DNA of 64,000 bases from Pyramidobacter piscolens (GTDB taxonomy: Bacteria > Synergistota > Synergistia > Synergistales > Dethiosulfovibrionaceae), in contig SFDM01000008.1 of NCBI GenBank assembly GCA_004558205.1, positions 30,365 to 94,364 of the forward strand. The letters are read 5' to 3'. The notes beneath the pieces are model-generated. The model had not been told where the DNA came from, made no database searches, and worked only from the letters and a program-made list of their open reading frames with translations. The translations under genes and the position numbers were made by a program. Within the stretch, counting starts at the first letter, position 1. Every line of letters starts with the position of its first letter. Below are positions 13,822-22,940 of this stretch, in pieces.

Positions 13822-14688
13822 TTGAAAATGGCACAAAACACAGCAAATCAGCAAGGCATACGGGGGATCATCGGGCGTTTTAAACACAGCCCGCTGGCGA
13901 TCATCGGCTTTATCGTCGTCGTTCTTCTCATTCTGCTGGCGATTTTCGCGGATTACGTAGCTCCCTATCATTACGCAAAACAGAACCTCATGATGGCCTA
14001 CACGGAGCCCTGCCGGGAATTTCTCTTCGGCACCGACGAGTTTGGACGCGATATTTTCAGCCGCGTCATCTACGGCTCGCGAGTTTCCCTTTTCGTCGGC
14101 TTCATCGCCGTCGGAATCGCCATCATCTCGGGAGGCTTCTTCGGGTCCATCGCGGGATACTACGGCGGACGGCTCGACAACGTGATCATGCGCGTCATGG
14201 ACGTCCTTCTCTCCGTCCCCAGCACACTGCTGGCCATCGCCATCGCGGCAGCTCTCGGACCAGGGCTCGGCAACCTGATGATCGCCGTCGGAATTTCGAC
14301 GACGCCCCGCTACGCCCGCATCGTCCGCAGTTCCGTGCTGACGCTCCGCGGACAGGAGTTCATCGAAGCCGCCCGCGCCGTCGGCTCCGGCAGTGGACGA
14401 ATCATCATCAAGCACATCATCCCCAACAGCCTTTCGCCGCTGATCGTCCAGGCAACGCTGGGCGTCGCCTCGGCTATCCTGACGGCGGCGGGACTTTCCT
14501 TCATCGGCCTGGGAATTCAGCCGCCCGTTCCCGAATGGGGCGCCATGCTGTCGAGCGGAAGAACGTTCATCAGAGATTATCCCTACATGACCATGTTTCC
14601 GGGGCTTGCGATCATGATCACCATTCTCGCATTGAACTTCCTGGGTGACGGTCTGCGCGACGCTCTGGACCCCAAGCTGAAGAGATAG
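13822..14688 (+). CDS. Dpp/Opp-type ABC transporter permease (DppC-like)
   Basis: A 288-aa second permease subunit. The usual cytoplasmic N-terminal tail is followed by a first membrane helix (LAIIGFIVVVLLILLAIFA), the FGTDEFGRDIFSRVIYGSR motif and the EAA loop EFIEAARAVGSGSGRIII. The start is either TTG at 13822 or ATG at 13828. TTG is 5 nt and ATG 11 nt from AGGGAG, so the choice changes the protein by only two residues. It is translationally close to the ATPase gene 12 bp downstream. Confidence 0.9.
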   Translation: MKMAQNTANQQGIRGIIGRFKHSPLAIIGFIVVVLLILLAIFADYVAPYHYAKQNLMMAYTEPCREFLFGTDEFGRDIFSRVIYGSRVSLFVGFIAVGIAIISGGFFGSIAGYYGGRLDNVIMRVMDVLLSVPSTLLAIAIAAALGPGLGNLMIAVGISTTPRYARIVRSSVLTLRGQEFIEAARAVGSGSGRIIIKHIIPNSLSPLIVQATLGVASAILTAAGLSFIGLGIQPPVPEWGAMLSSGRTFIRDYPYMTMFPGLAIMITILALNFLGDGLRDALDPKLKR

Positions 14689-14700
14689 GAGCGAGAAAAC

Positions 14701-15732
14701 ATGAAAGAGTATACAGACAGGGACAGCCTCTTAAAGGTCAACGACCTGACGATCCATTATGTGACTGAAAGCGGCACTGTCCACGCCGTGGAAGGCTTAA
14801 ATCTGGAACTGGGCGTCGGCGAGACGCTCGGCTTCGTGGGGGAAACCGGCGCCGGCAAGACGACGACGGCCTTGGGCATCATGCGCCTCCTGCCCGTGCC
14901 GCCTTCAAAGGTTGTCTCCGGCGAGATCCTGTTTCAAGGGGAGAACCTCCTGACCAAGAGCGAATCGGAAATGAGAGCCATCCGCGGCGGACAGATCGCC
15001 ATGATCTTCCAGGATCCCATGACCTCCCTCAACCCTGTGGTCCCCGTGATCGACCAGATTGCCGAGATGATCCTGCTCCACAAGACCTCGAAAAAGCAGG
15101 AAGCTCACAAACTGGCCGGCGACATGCTCGAACTCGTGGGCATCCCCCGGGAACGCGGCCAGGCCTATCCCCATCAGTTCTCCGGCGGCATGAAGCAGCG
15201 CGTCGTCATCGCGATCGCCCTGGCCTGCGACCCCGTGCTTCTCATCGCCGACGAACCGACGACCGCGCTGGATGTGACGATTCAGGCCCAGGTCCTTGAG
15301 CTGATGCACAACCTGAAGGAAAAGCTCAGGACTTCCATGATCATGATCACCCACGATCTAGGGATCGTGGCGGAGATGTGCGACAAGGTGGCCATCATGT
15401 ACGCGGGGCGCGTGGTTGAATACGGGACGACGGAAGCCCTGTACAACCGCCGTCTCCACCCCTACACGGAAGGGCTTTTCAACTCGCTTCCCGACCTGGA
15501 CAGCGAGCAGGAGGAACTGAAGGTCATCCACGGGCTCATGCCCGACCCAACTAACCTGCCGAGCGGCTGCTGCTTCCATCCCCGCTGCCCTTACGCTGTG
15601 AAGTCCTGCAGCAAAGAGGTGCCTCCGATGATCGAGATTGAAAAGGGGCACTTCGTAGCCTGCCCTATAAGAGCACCCAAGGCAAAGTTTTCTGACGTCA
15701 AGGCTGAAAAAGGAGGCGAGCGTCATGACTGA
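14701..15732 (+). CDS. Dpp-type ABC transporter ATP-binding protein (DppD-like)
   Basis: A 343-aa ATPase with Walker A GETGAGKTTT, Q-loop [10 protein letters not shown], signature [15 protein letters not shown], Walker [13 protein letters not shown] and switch His in MITHDLG. The oligopeptide/dipeptide C-terminal extension is present with its cysteines (SGCCFHPRCPYAVKSC), which in relatives bind a [4Fe-4S] cluster. It powers the importer as a heterodimer with the next gene, which it overlaps by 8 bp. Confidence 0.92.
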   Translation: MKEYTDRDSLLKVNDLTIHYVTESGTVHAVEGLNLELGVGETLGFVGETGAGKTTTALGIMRLLPVPPSKVVSGEILFQGENLLTKSESEMRAIRGGQIAMIFQDPMTSLNPVVPVIDQIAEMILLHKTSKKQEAHKLAGDMLELVGIPRERGQAYPHQFSGGMKQRVVIAIALACDPVLLIADEPTTALDVTIQAQVLELMHNLKEKLRTSMIMITHDLGIVAEMCDKVAIMYAGRVVEYGTTEALYNRRLHPYTEGLFNSLPDLDSEQEELKVIHGLMPDPTNLPSGCCFHPRCPYAVKSCSKEVPPMIEIEKGHFVACPIRAPKAKFSDVKAEKGGERHD

Positions 15733-16705
15733 ACACATTCAGGTTCAGAACTCGGAAGCGATGGTCAGGGTGAAAAACCTCAAGAAATACTTCCAGACTC
15801 CGCGGGGGCTGCTCCACGCTGTGGACGACGTGTCTTTCGACATTTACCGCGGAGAGACGTTCGGCCTTGTGGGCGAATCGGGATGCGGCAAATCCACGCT
15901 GGGACGGGCTATGATCCGCCTTCTAGAGCCCACGTCGGGAGAGGTGCGCTTCTGGGGCCAGGATCTGGTAAGCCTGTCGGCCTCAAAGATGAAGGAAATG
16001 AGGAAGCGCGTCCAGATCGTCTTCCAGGACCCCTACTCCTGCCTCAACCCTCGCCTGTCGGTTTCTGAGCTGATCGCCGAGCCTCTGATCGTCAACAAGG
16101 TCTGCGGAAGCCACCGCGAGATGAACGAAAAAATCCGAAAACTCATGGACACGGTCGGCCTGGCGCAGCGCCTTGTGGGAGCCTACCCTCACGAACTTGA
16201 CGGAGGGCGGCGCCAGAGAATCGGCATCGCGCGATCTCTGGCGCTCGATCCTGAGTTTATCGTCCTCGACGAACCCGTCTCGGCGCTGGACGTATGCATT
16301 CAGGCTCAGGTCCTGAACCTCCTCCACCAGCTGCAGAAGGAGAACAACTACACCTACATCTTCATTTCCCACAATCTGAGCGTGGTCAAGCACCTTTCCG
16401 ACAGAATCGCCGTGATGTACCTCGGGAAAATCGTGGAGCTGACCGACTACAGGACCATCTTCAAAAAACCGCTTCATCCCTACACGCAGGCGCTGCTCTC
16501 CGCCATCCCCGTTCCCAAGGTGGGGCAGCAGAAAAAGAGGATCATCCTCGAAGGCGACGTGCCGAGCCCCGTGAATCCCCCGTCGGGCTGCCGTTTTGCC
16601 GGACGCTGCCGCTACAGGCAGGAAATCTGCGCCGCTCAGTCGCCCGAACTGCAGGAATATGAACCGAATCATTTTGTAAGCTGCCATTTCGCAGGCAAGA
16701 TATAG
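15725..16705 (+). CDS. Dpp-type ABC transporter ATP-binding protein (DppF-like)
   Basis: A 326-aa partner ATPase with Walker [12 protein letters not shown]-loop [10 protein letters not shown], Walker [13 protein letters not shown] and switch His in ISHNLS. The ABC signature reads [15 protein letters not shown] rather than LSGGQ. To my recollection this variant is common in DppF proteins of anaerobes, so it need not mean loss of function. The C-terminal cysteine motif ([16 protein letters not shown]) is intact. The start lies inside the end of the DppD-like gene, which suggests translational coupling. Confidence 0.9.
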   Translation: MTEHIQVQNSEAMVRVKNLKKYFQTPRGLLHAVDDVSFDIYRGETFGLVGESGCGKSTLGRAMIRLLEPTSGEVRFWGQDLVSLSASKMKEMRKRVQIVFQDPYSCLNPRLSVSELIAEPLIVNKVCGSHREMNEKIRKLMDTVGLAQRLVGAYPHELDGGRRQRIGIARSLALDPEFIVLDEPVSALDVCIQAQVLNLLHQLQKENNYTYIFISHNLSVVKHLSDRIAVMYLGKIVELTDYRTIFKKPLHPYTQALLSAIPVPKVGQQKKRIILEGDVPSPVNPPSGCRFAGRCRYRQEICAAQSPELQEYEPNHFVSCHFAGKI

Positions 16706-16756
16706 GGTATTTTACGGCTTTCGCCGTATTCAAACTCTCACAGGGAGGTTTAAGAA

Positions 16757-18280
16757 ATGCAGATTAACAGGAGTTGGAAAGCTTTATTGGGAGCCGCCGT
16801 TTTTTGCGGGGTGTTATCGTTCGGAGCCGCCTTCGCGGCGCGTGACGCCGATACGCTCGTTGCGGCAAACGCAGTGGACGTGAAGACCCTTGACCCGATT
16901 TACACGGGTGACGCGGGATCGTCCAACACGTTCCTTCAGATTTACGACCATCTGATCTTCCAGGATAAGGACGGCAAGCTGTCCCCCCGCCTCGCGGAGA
17001 GCTGGGAACAGCCTGATCCCATGACCTATGTGCTTCACCTGCGCAAGGGCGTGAAGTTCCACAACGGGATGCCCTTTACCGCCGTTGACGCCAAGTTCAC
17101 CATCGACCGCGGCATGAGCTCTCTGACCGCCACGGGATCTAACGTGCTTCTGAAGGACATCGACAACGTGAAAATCGTCGACGACTACACCATCGCCATC
17201 CACATGAAGCAGCCTTACACTCCCCTTCTGTACGCCTTCTCCGAAGTCTGGGGCAGCGTGGTCTGCAAAGCGGCCGTCGAAGAGCTCAAGGATCAGCACG
17301 CCATGAACCCCGTAGGCACAGGCCCCTTCAAGTTCGTCGAGTGGAAGAAGGGCAACCGGGTCATTCTTGAAAGAAACGACGACTACTGGGGAGAAAAGCC
17401 GCCCTTTAAGCGCCTGATCATCCGGGCCGTGCCCGAGACCTCGGTCCGCACCATCGAACTTGAAAGCGGCGCCGTGGACGTTTCCTACCAGATCCACGTG
17501 AACGACATCAAGAGGATCGAGAAGAACCCCCACCTGTCGCTGGTGCGCCGTCCCGCGCTCCGCGCCGAATTCATGCTCTTCAACTGCTCCAAGGCGCCGT
17601 TGAACGACGTCAGAGTGCGCCGCGCCATCGTCAAAGCCCTTGACATCCAGGGAATGCAGCGCGCCGTCTACAGAGGCCTGGGCTATGTGCCCGCCGGCCC
17701 TCTGCCCGAGGCGATGCGCTACTGCGACAAGACCCTGCCCAAGCCCGTCCGCGACATTGAAGGCGCCAAGGCCCTGCTGAAGGAAGCGGGCGTCAAGGAT
17801 CTTCACGTGGTGATCTCCGTCAATGAAGCGAAGGAACGTATCGACGCCGCCACGATCACCCAGGCTCAGCTGGCAGAAGTGGGCATCACCGCCGAAATCA
17901 GGGTTCTTGAATACGGCGCCCTGCTGGACATGCAGAACCGCGGAGAGCACCAGATCACCTTCTCGGGCTGGGGCAACAACCTCCCCGATCCCGAATACGC
18001 GCTCTCGCGCCTGTACCACACCCGCGGCCTGGGAACCACCAACATCGCCTTTTACAGCAACCCCACCTTCGATAAGCTCCTGGACGACGCAACCCGAGTT
18101 CCCGATGGACCTGAGCGCGAAGCTCTCTACAAGGAAGTCCAGAAGATGTTCATCGAAGAGGCGCCCGCCGTTTACTGGAACATCGGCGAATACGTGACGG
18201 GAATCAACAGCGACAGAATCGCCGACTTCCCCAACCACATCCGCGGAATCTACGAGTTCAACACGGTCAAGTTCAAGTAG
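16757..18280 (+). CDS. Solute-binding protein family 5 (first of two)
   Basis: A 507-aa periplasmic binding protein. A signal peptide covers about residues 1-27 (cleavage near AAFAARD). The family-5 pattern is clear: DVKTLDPIYTGD, AESWEQPDPMTYVLHLRKGV, the PVGTGPFKFVEW segment and VRVRRAIVKALD. It captures the substrate for the four-gene importer just upstream. A small hairpin (TACGGC-TTTC-GCCGTA) in the 51-bp gap before it may let the binding protein be made in excess. It is clearly paralogous to the next gene. Specificity cannot be read from sequence. Confidence 0.9.
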   Translation: MQINRSWKALLGAAVFCGVLSFGAAFAARDADTLVAANAVDVKTLDPIYTGDAGSSNTFLQIYDHLIFQDKDGKLSPRLAESWEQPDPMTYVLHLRKGVKFHNGMPFTAVDAKFTIDRGMSSLTATGSNVLLKDIDNVKIVDDYTIAIHMKQPYTPLLYAFSEVWGSVVCKAAVEELKDQHAMNPVGTGPFKFVEWKKGNRVILERNDDYWGEKPPFKRLIIRAVPETSVRTIELESGAVDVSYQIHVNDIKRIEKNPHLSLVRRPALRAEFMLFNCSKAPLNDVRVRRAIVKALDIQGMQRAVYRGLGYVPAGPLPEAMRYCDKTLPKPVRDIEGAKALLKEAGVKDLHVVISVNEAKERIDAATITQAQLAEVGITAEIRVLEYGALLDMQNRGEHQITFSGWGNNLPDPEYALSRLYHTRGLGTTNIAFYSNPTFDKLLDDATRVPDGPEREALYKEVQKMFIEEAPAVYWNIGEYVTGINSDRIADFPNHIRGIYEFNTVKFK

Positions 18281-18301
18281 CTTCAAGGAGGCCCTTCCAT
18301 C

Positions 18302-19792
18302 ATGATGTTTAAAAAGGTTTTATGCAGCGCGCTGCTTGCCGCCGCCATAGCTTTACCCGCGCAGGCCAAAGACACGCTGACCATCGCCAATACCGCCGAC
18401 ATCCGCACGCTGGATCCTGTGCGCGGCGCCGACAACGTTTCGGCCAACGTGCACCTTCAGATGTTCGAGAACCTCGTCTACATCAACGCGCAGGGACGCA
18501 TTGAACCCATGCTCGCCGAGAGCTGGGAGCGTCCCACCCCGGCGGAATGGATCTTCCATATCCGCAAGGGCGTCAAGTTCCACTCGGGCGAGGAATGCAC
18601 CGCCGAAGACGTGAAGTTCACGCTGGACCGGGCTTTGAGTCCCATCGGCGTCGCCGCTCACGCTCTGATCAAGGGGATCGAGTCGGTAGACGTGCTTGAC
18701 CGCTACACCGTCAAGATCACGCTCAAGCGCCCCGAAACGCCCTTCCTCTACGCCCTCGCCGAATCCTGGGGCGGCATCGTCTCCAAAAAGGCCGTGGAAT
18801 CGGGCCTTCACGACACGACTCCCATCGGAACGGGCCCCTTCAAGTTCGTCAGCTGGGTCAAGGGTGACCGGGTCATCATGGAGCGCTTCGAAGACTATTA
18901 CGGACAGAAGCCCACTTTCAAGAAACTGGTGGTCCGCGCCATTCCCGAGACCTCGAGCCGCACCATCGAGCTTGAGAGCGGCGGCATCGACGTGGCCTAC
19001 AACATCCACCACACCGACATCAAGCGCATCTCGAACAGCAAAAAGATGAAGCTCCTGAGAATGCCCTCCTTCAGGACTGAGTATATCGGGTTCAACTGCC
19101 AGAAGGCGCCTTTCGACGACGTTCGCGTCCGCCGCGCCATCGCGCTGGCGATCGATACCAAGGCGATGCAGAAGGTTGTCTGGAGAGGCATAGGCTACGC
19201 TCCCAACTCGCCGCTCCCCAAGGGATTCCCCTACTACGACGACTCGATCCCCGAACACGTCCGCGACCTGGAAAAAGCCAAGGCCCTTCTGAAGGAAGCC
19301 GGCGCCAAAGACCTGCAGGTGGAACTCTGGACGAACGAGAACAAGGAGCGCGTCGACGCCGCCACGATCATCCAGAGCATGCTCTCGGAAATCGGCATCA
19401 CGGCTCACATCAAGGTTATGGAATACGGAACGTTCCTCGACGGCTGCCGCCTCGGGAAACACGACATGTTCGTGAGCGGCTGGGGAAACAACCTGCCCGA
19501 CCCCGAATACTCCTTTGGCAGAGGCTTCCACTCCAAGGGAATCGGCGGCAACAACTACTCCTTCTACAGCAGCGCCCGCTTTGACGCCGCCATGGACGAA
19601 GGCCTGGTGCTGCCCGAGGGGCCGGAACGCGGCGAAGCCTACAAGAAGGTCCAGCAGTATCTGATCGAAGATGTGCCGGCCTTGTGGTGGAGCGTATCGG
19701 AAACGATCGTCGGAGTCCGCGGGAACATCACCCATTTCGACCTCAACCCCAGAGGCATGGCCCGCCTGTGGCTGACCACGTTCTCTGACTAA
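18302..19792 (+). CDS. Solute-binding protein family 5 (second of two)
   Basis: A 496-aa paralogue of the preceding gene, with a signal peptide ending at ALPAQAKD. The same landmarks appear (DIRTLDPVRGAD, AESWERP, IRKGVKFHSGEE, PIGTGPFKFVSW, VRVRRAIALAID). Two binding proteins feeding one membrane complex usually widens the substrate range. A hairpin follows the stop codon, so transport and enzyme genes may be partly separate transcription units. Confidence 0.9.
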   Translation: MMFKKVLCSALLAAAIALPAQAKDTLTIANTADIRTLDPVRGADNVSANVHLQMFENLVYINAQGRIEPMLAESWERPTPAEWIFHIRKGVKFHSGEECTAEDVKFTLDRALSPIGVAAHALIKGIESVDVLDRYTVKITLKRPETPFLYALAESWGGIVSKKAVESGLHDTTPIGTGPFKFVSWVKGDRVIMERFEDYYGQKPTFKKLVVRAIPETSSRTIELESGGIDVAYNIHHTDIKRISNSKKMKLLRMPSFRTEYIGFNCQKAPFDDVRVRRAIALAIDTKAMQKVVWRGIGYAPNSPLPKGFPYYDDSIPEHVRDLEKAKALLKEAGAKDLQVELWTNENKERVDAATIIQSMLSEIGITAHIKVMEYGTFLDGCRLGKHDMFVSGWGNNLPDPEYSFGRGFHSKGIGGNNYSFYSSARFDAAMDEGLVLPEGPERGEAYKKVQQYLIEDVPALWWSVSETIVGVRGNITHFDLNPRGMARLWLTTFSD

Positions 19793-19818
19793 ACTCCGAC
19801 AACAGCCCTGTTTTGACA

Positions 19819-19868
19819 ATAAAGAGAAAGCGAAACGGAAAGCCGCCCTTTCCTTTCGCTTTCTTTAT
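19819..19868 (+). terminator. Hairpin between transporter and catabolic genes
   Basis: AAAGAGAAAGCGAAACGGAAAG pairs with CTTTCCTTTCGCTTTCTTT, with the loop CCGCC. The sequence after it is short on T, so it may be a partial terminator that lowers expression of the enzyme genes relative to the transporter. Confidence 0.6.
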
Positions 19869-19902
19869 GGAAATCATCGCTCAATGCGAGTCAGGAGAAA
19901 AA

Positions 19903-21417
19903 ATGTCCGAGGAAAAAAAACAGATCATAGACCTAATGCTGCGCCACGGCACCGTCGTCACCATGGACTCGCAGAGGCGCATTATCGAAGACGGCGCGGT
20001 GGCTATTCAGGGGAAGCGCATTCTTGAAATCGGCGACACGAAGGCACTGTCAGCGAAATACGAGCCCTGCAAGACCATGGACTGTTTCCACAAAGTCGTC
20101 ATGCCGGGACTCATCGACTGCCACGGACATGCAGGACACGCGCTTCTGAAAGGGATTGGCAGCGACACCCGCAGCCATTGGATGAACATCGTCACGCCCA
20201 CCTACCACCATTACACCACCGACGACTATTGGTACAAAGAAGGCCTCGTCGCCTCCCTGGAACGCCTGAAAATGGGCGTTACCTGCGGCGTCAGCGTCAT
20301 CAGCTCGGCCCAGCGGAGCGAGGATCCCGTTTTCGCCTGCAACAACGCCAAGGCCTACGCAGAAATGGGCATTCGCGGCGTCGTCGCGGTGGGCCCCTGC
20401 AACCCGCCCTATCCGAGAAAATTCAGCCGCATCGTCAACGGCCGGAGGGTCGAAAAGGAGTACAGCTTCGAAGAAGTCATGGCAGGCGCGGAAGCGGCCA
20501 TCGCCATGTGGAACCACGGCGCCGACGACCGCATCCGCGTTTTCATCGCCCCCTTCGTTCTCATCACGTCCATTTTCGGCTCCGGCTCTTCCGCCGCGGA
20601 CGTGGCGGTATCGCTGAGCGACCATGACCGCAGGATGATGCGCGAGGTCAGAAAGGTCGCGCAGCATTACGGCACGAGAATCCACACTGAAGCTTTCGGC
20701 GGGATGATCCGCCTGGCCGCACGGGACGACAACGCCCTTCTGGGCCCCGACGTGCACATCCAACACTGCACGGGCATTTCCTTTGAAGAAGCCATGATCC
20801 TCGCCAAAACTGGAACTCACGTGACAAGCGCGCCCGGACCAGGCCAGGGAAAGGGGCGCTGCCCCATCCCCGAGCTGCTGGAATTGGGCGTCAACGTGGC
20901 GATCACCACCGACGGCTGCGCCCCCAGCGTTTCCTTTGACCTCTTCCAGGCCGCGCGGAAGACTCAGCTCATCCAGCAGCTCCTGGTCCACGATTCGTGC
21001 CTGCTGCCCCCCGGAAAACTTCTGGAGATGGTCACCATCGACGCAGCCAAGGCCCTCGGCTGGGACGACGAAATCGGCTCGCTGGAAGCCGGAAAAAAGG
21101 CCGACGTCATCGTGGTGAACATGTGGCAGCCCCATCTGGTACCCGACGTGATGCCCGTCCACCATCTCATTTATGAGGCCGTCGGCCACGACGTGGAATC
21201 GGTAATTGTCGATGGGCGCCTGATCATGGAGAACCGGACCGTGCTCACCGTCGACGAACCGGCGGTGCTCCGGCAGGGGCACGAAGAGGCCCTGGAGACG
21301 ATCCGGAGAGCCGGGCTGGAAAAGCATATGGCCCTCCCCCCCTCTTTCTGGGGGCACAGCCAGGGCTGGCTGGACGAACAGCGCGTGGATTACGGCTCTC
21401 TGATCAGCCGTCCGTAA
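19903..21417 (+). CDS. Amidohydrolase-superfamily deaminase (SsnA/AtzA/guanine-deaminase type)
   Basis: A 504-aa cytoplasmic metal-dependent hydrolase. The metal site of the superfamily is visible: DCHGHAGH (H-x-H), IHTEAFGG, IQHCTG and ITTDGCAPS. The C-terminal composite domain carries GSLEAGKKADVIVVN. Members deaminate or dechlorinate N-heterocycles such as guanine, 8-oxoguanine and triazines. Placement in a ureide cluster suggests a purine-derived substrate (inference). The frame is open further upstream, but I chose ATG 19903, which follows AGGAG and leaves the hairpin at 19819-19868 outside the gene. It forms the head of the enzyme gene run. Confidence 0.82.
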   Translation: MSEEKKQIIDLMLRHGTVVTMDSQRRIIEDGAVAIQGKRILEIGDTKALSAKYEPCKTMDCFHKVVMPGLIDCHGHAGHALLKGIGSDTRSHWMNIVTPTYHHYTTDDYWYKEGLVASLERLKMGVTCGVSVISSAQRSEDPVFACNNAKAYAEMGIRGVVAVGPCNPPYPRKFSRIVNGRRVEKEYSFEEVMAGAEAAIAMWNHGADDRIRVFIAPFVLITSIFGSGSSAADVAVSLSDHDRRMMREVRKVAQHYGTRIHTEAFGGMIRLAARDDNALLGPDVHIQHCTGISFEEAMILAKTGTHVTSAPGPGQGKGRCPIPELLELGVNVAITTDGCAPSVSFDLFQAARKTQLIQQLLVHDSCLLPPGKLLEMVTIDAAKALGWDDEIGSLEAGKKADVIVVNMWQPHLVPDVMPVHHLIYEAVGHDVESVIVDGRLIMENRTVLTVDEPAVLRQGHEEALETIRRAGLEKHMALPPSFWGHSQGWLDEQRVDYGSLISRP

Positions 21418-21442
21418 CTTTAGAAGAAAGGATTCCCTGACG

Positions 21443-22909
21443 ATGAAAAAGCAGTTAAGCGCCCGCTACGTAATCGCCTTTGACGGCAAGGAACACAGGA
21501 TCCTCAAAGACGCCCGCGTCGTTTACGAAGGGCAGCACATTGTTTATGTTGGTAAGGATCCCTATCCCGGCACGGTCGACGAGTGCCTCGACTGCGGCGA
21601 CGCGGTCATCAGCCCCGGTTTTATCGACCTCGACGCGCTGGGAGACATCGACCACGGGATGATCCACTGCGAAATCCCCGGTTCGATGGCCTCCTCGCTC
21701 CTCTGGTCCAGGGAATATTACGACCGCGGCCCCCGCGAGCCCATGACGCCCGAAGAGGAAGCTTTCAAATCGCTCTTCGCCTACGCGGAGCTCGTGAGGA
21801 ACGGGACGACGACTGCCATGCCCATCACGTCGGTCCTCTACAAAAAATGCGCCGAAACCTACGAGGAGATCGAAGCCGCAGCCCATAACGCCGGAGCTCT
21901 GGGGCTCCGCGTCTACCTGAGCCCCAGTTATCAGTACGGCATGCGCGTGGTCTCCCCCGAAGGCCGGATAGAGGTCGTCTACGACGAGAAATCCGGCGAA
22001 GCCGGGCTGGAGCGGGCCGTCAGTTTTGTCGAAAAATATAACGGAGCTTACGACGGGCTGATCTGCGGCGTTCTGGTCCCCGAAAGGATCGAGACGCAAA
22101 CTGTCGAAAGCCTCCTGAGATCCAAGAAAGAAGCGGAGCGCCTCCATTGCCCCATCAGGCTCCACGCGGCCCAAGGCCAGTTCGAGTACGACTGGATCTC
22201 GTCCCGCCACGGCAAGAGCCCCCTGCAGCTGCTGGACCACCTTGGCTTCCTCGGGACAGGGACGCTGATCCCCCACGGGCTTTTCGTCCAGGGATACGGC
22301 GACCTGAAAAACCCCGTCCCCGGCGACGACCTGAAACTGCTTGTCCAGTCGGGCACCACGGTCATCCACTGCCCGCTGGTCTACGCCCGCAGCGGGACGG
22401 CTCTGGAATCCTTCGGGCGCTACAAGGCCGCCGGCGTCAACATGGCCATGGGGACTGACACCTACCCCGCCAGCATCCTCGAAAACATCAAGGTCGGAAG
22501 CTACATGGCCCGCAGGGTGGACAGAACGCCCGAGAATAACCGCTACGCCGATTTCTTCAATGCGGCGACCCTCGGAGGCGCGAAAGCCCTGGGACGCGAC
22601 GACCTGGGGCGCCTGGCTCCCGGAGCGAAAGCCGACATCGTCGTTTTCGACCTCACGGGACGCCACATCGGCCCCGTGGACGACCCCATCCGCACGCTCG
22701 TCAGCTGCGGCGGAGGCCGGGACCTGAAGCTCTCCGTCATCAACGGCCGCTGCGTCTTCAAGGACGGGAAGCTGACGGGCATCGACGAAACGTCGCTGCG
22801 CGAAAGAGCTCAGAACTATTACGACAAGATGAAACAGAGCTACCTTGAAAGAGATTATCAGCACCATTCAAAGGAAACGCTTTTTGTTCCAGCCTTTCCG
22901 ATGGAATAA
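21443..22909 (+). CDS. Amidohydrolase-superfamily protein with altered metal site
   Basis: A 488-aa relative of the chlorohydrolase/deaminase group. The composite N-terminal beta domain and C-terminal GRLAPGAKADIVVFDL are typical. The first metal motif is changed: where H-x-H is expected the sequence reads FIDLDALGDIDHG, that is D-x-D. Other candidate ligands remain (RLHAAQGQ, LIPHGLF, MGTDTYP). In the superfamily, loss of H-x-H alters or abolishes metal binding, so this may be a mononuclear enzyme with another chemistry or a non-catalytic partner of the preceding deaminase. The start is ATG 21443, 25 bp after the upstream stop. Confidence 0.75.
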   Translation: MKKQLSARYVIAFDGKEHRILKDARVVYEGQHIVYVGKDPYPGTVDECLDCGDAVISPGFIDLDALGDIDHGMIHCEIPGSMASSLLWSREYYDRGPREPMTPEEEAFKSLFAYAELVRNGTTTAMPITSVLYKKCAETYEEIEAAAHNAGALGLRVYLSPSYQYGMRVVSPEGRIEVVYDEKSGEAGLERAVSFVEKYNGAYDGLICGVLVPERIETQTVESLLRSKKEAERLHCPIRLHAAQGQFEYDWISSRHGKSPLQLLDHLGFLGTGTLIPHGLFVQGYGDLKNPVPGDDLKLLVQSGTTVIHCPLVYARSGTALESFGRYKAAGVNMAMGTDTYPASILENIKVGSYMARRVDRTPENNRYADFFNAATLGGAKALGRDDLGRLAPGAKADIVVFDLTGRHIGPVDDPIRTLVSCGGGRDLKLSVINGRCVFKDGKLTGIDETSLRERAQNYYDKMKQSYLERDYQHHSKETLFVPAFPME

Positions 22910-22940
22910 CAGCGTCACAAAATTTCAGGAGGTTTATAAA

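Noticed and set aside
15725..16705. DppF-like ATPase as inactive because the signature reads LDGG instead of LSGG
   Set aside because: To my recollection this variant is common in DppF proteins of anaerobes, and all other ATPase motifs are intact.
16814..19819. Long minus-strand open frames (490 and 488 codons) opposite the two binding-protein genes
   Set aside because: Low-complexity Val/Asp/Gly/His composition, no domains, and the plus-strand genes have signal peptides and family motifs.
20050..22867. Minus-strand frames of 435 and 470 codons opposite the two amidohydrolases
   Set aside because: Antisense frames with no recognisable features; the plus strand carries clear enzyme motifs.
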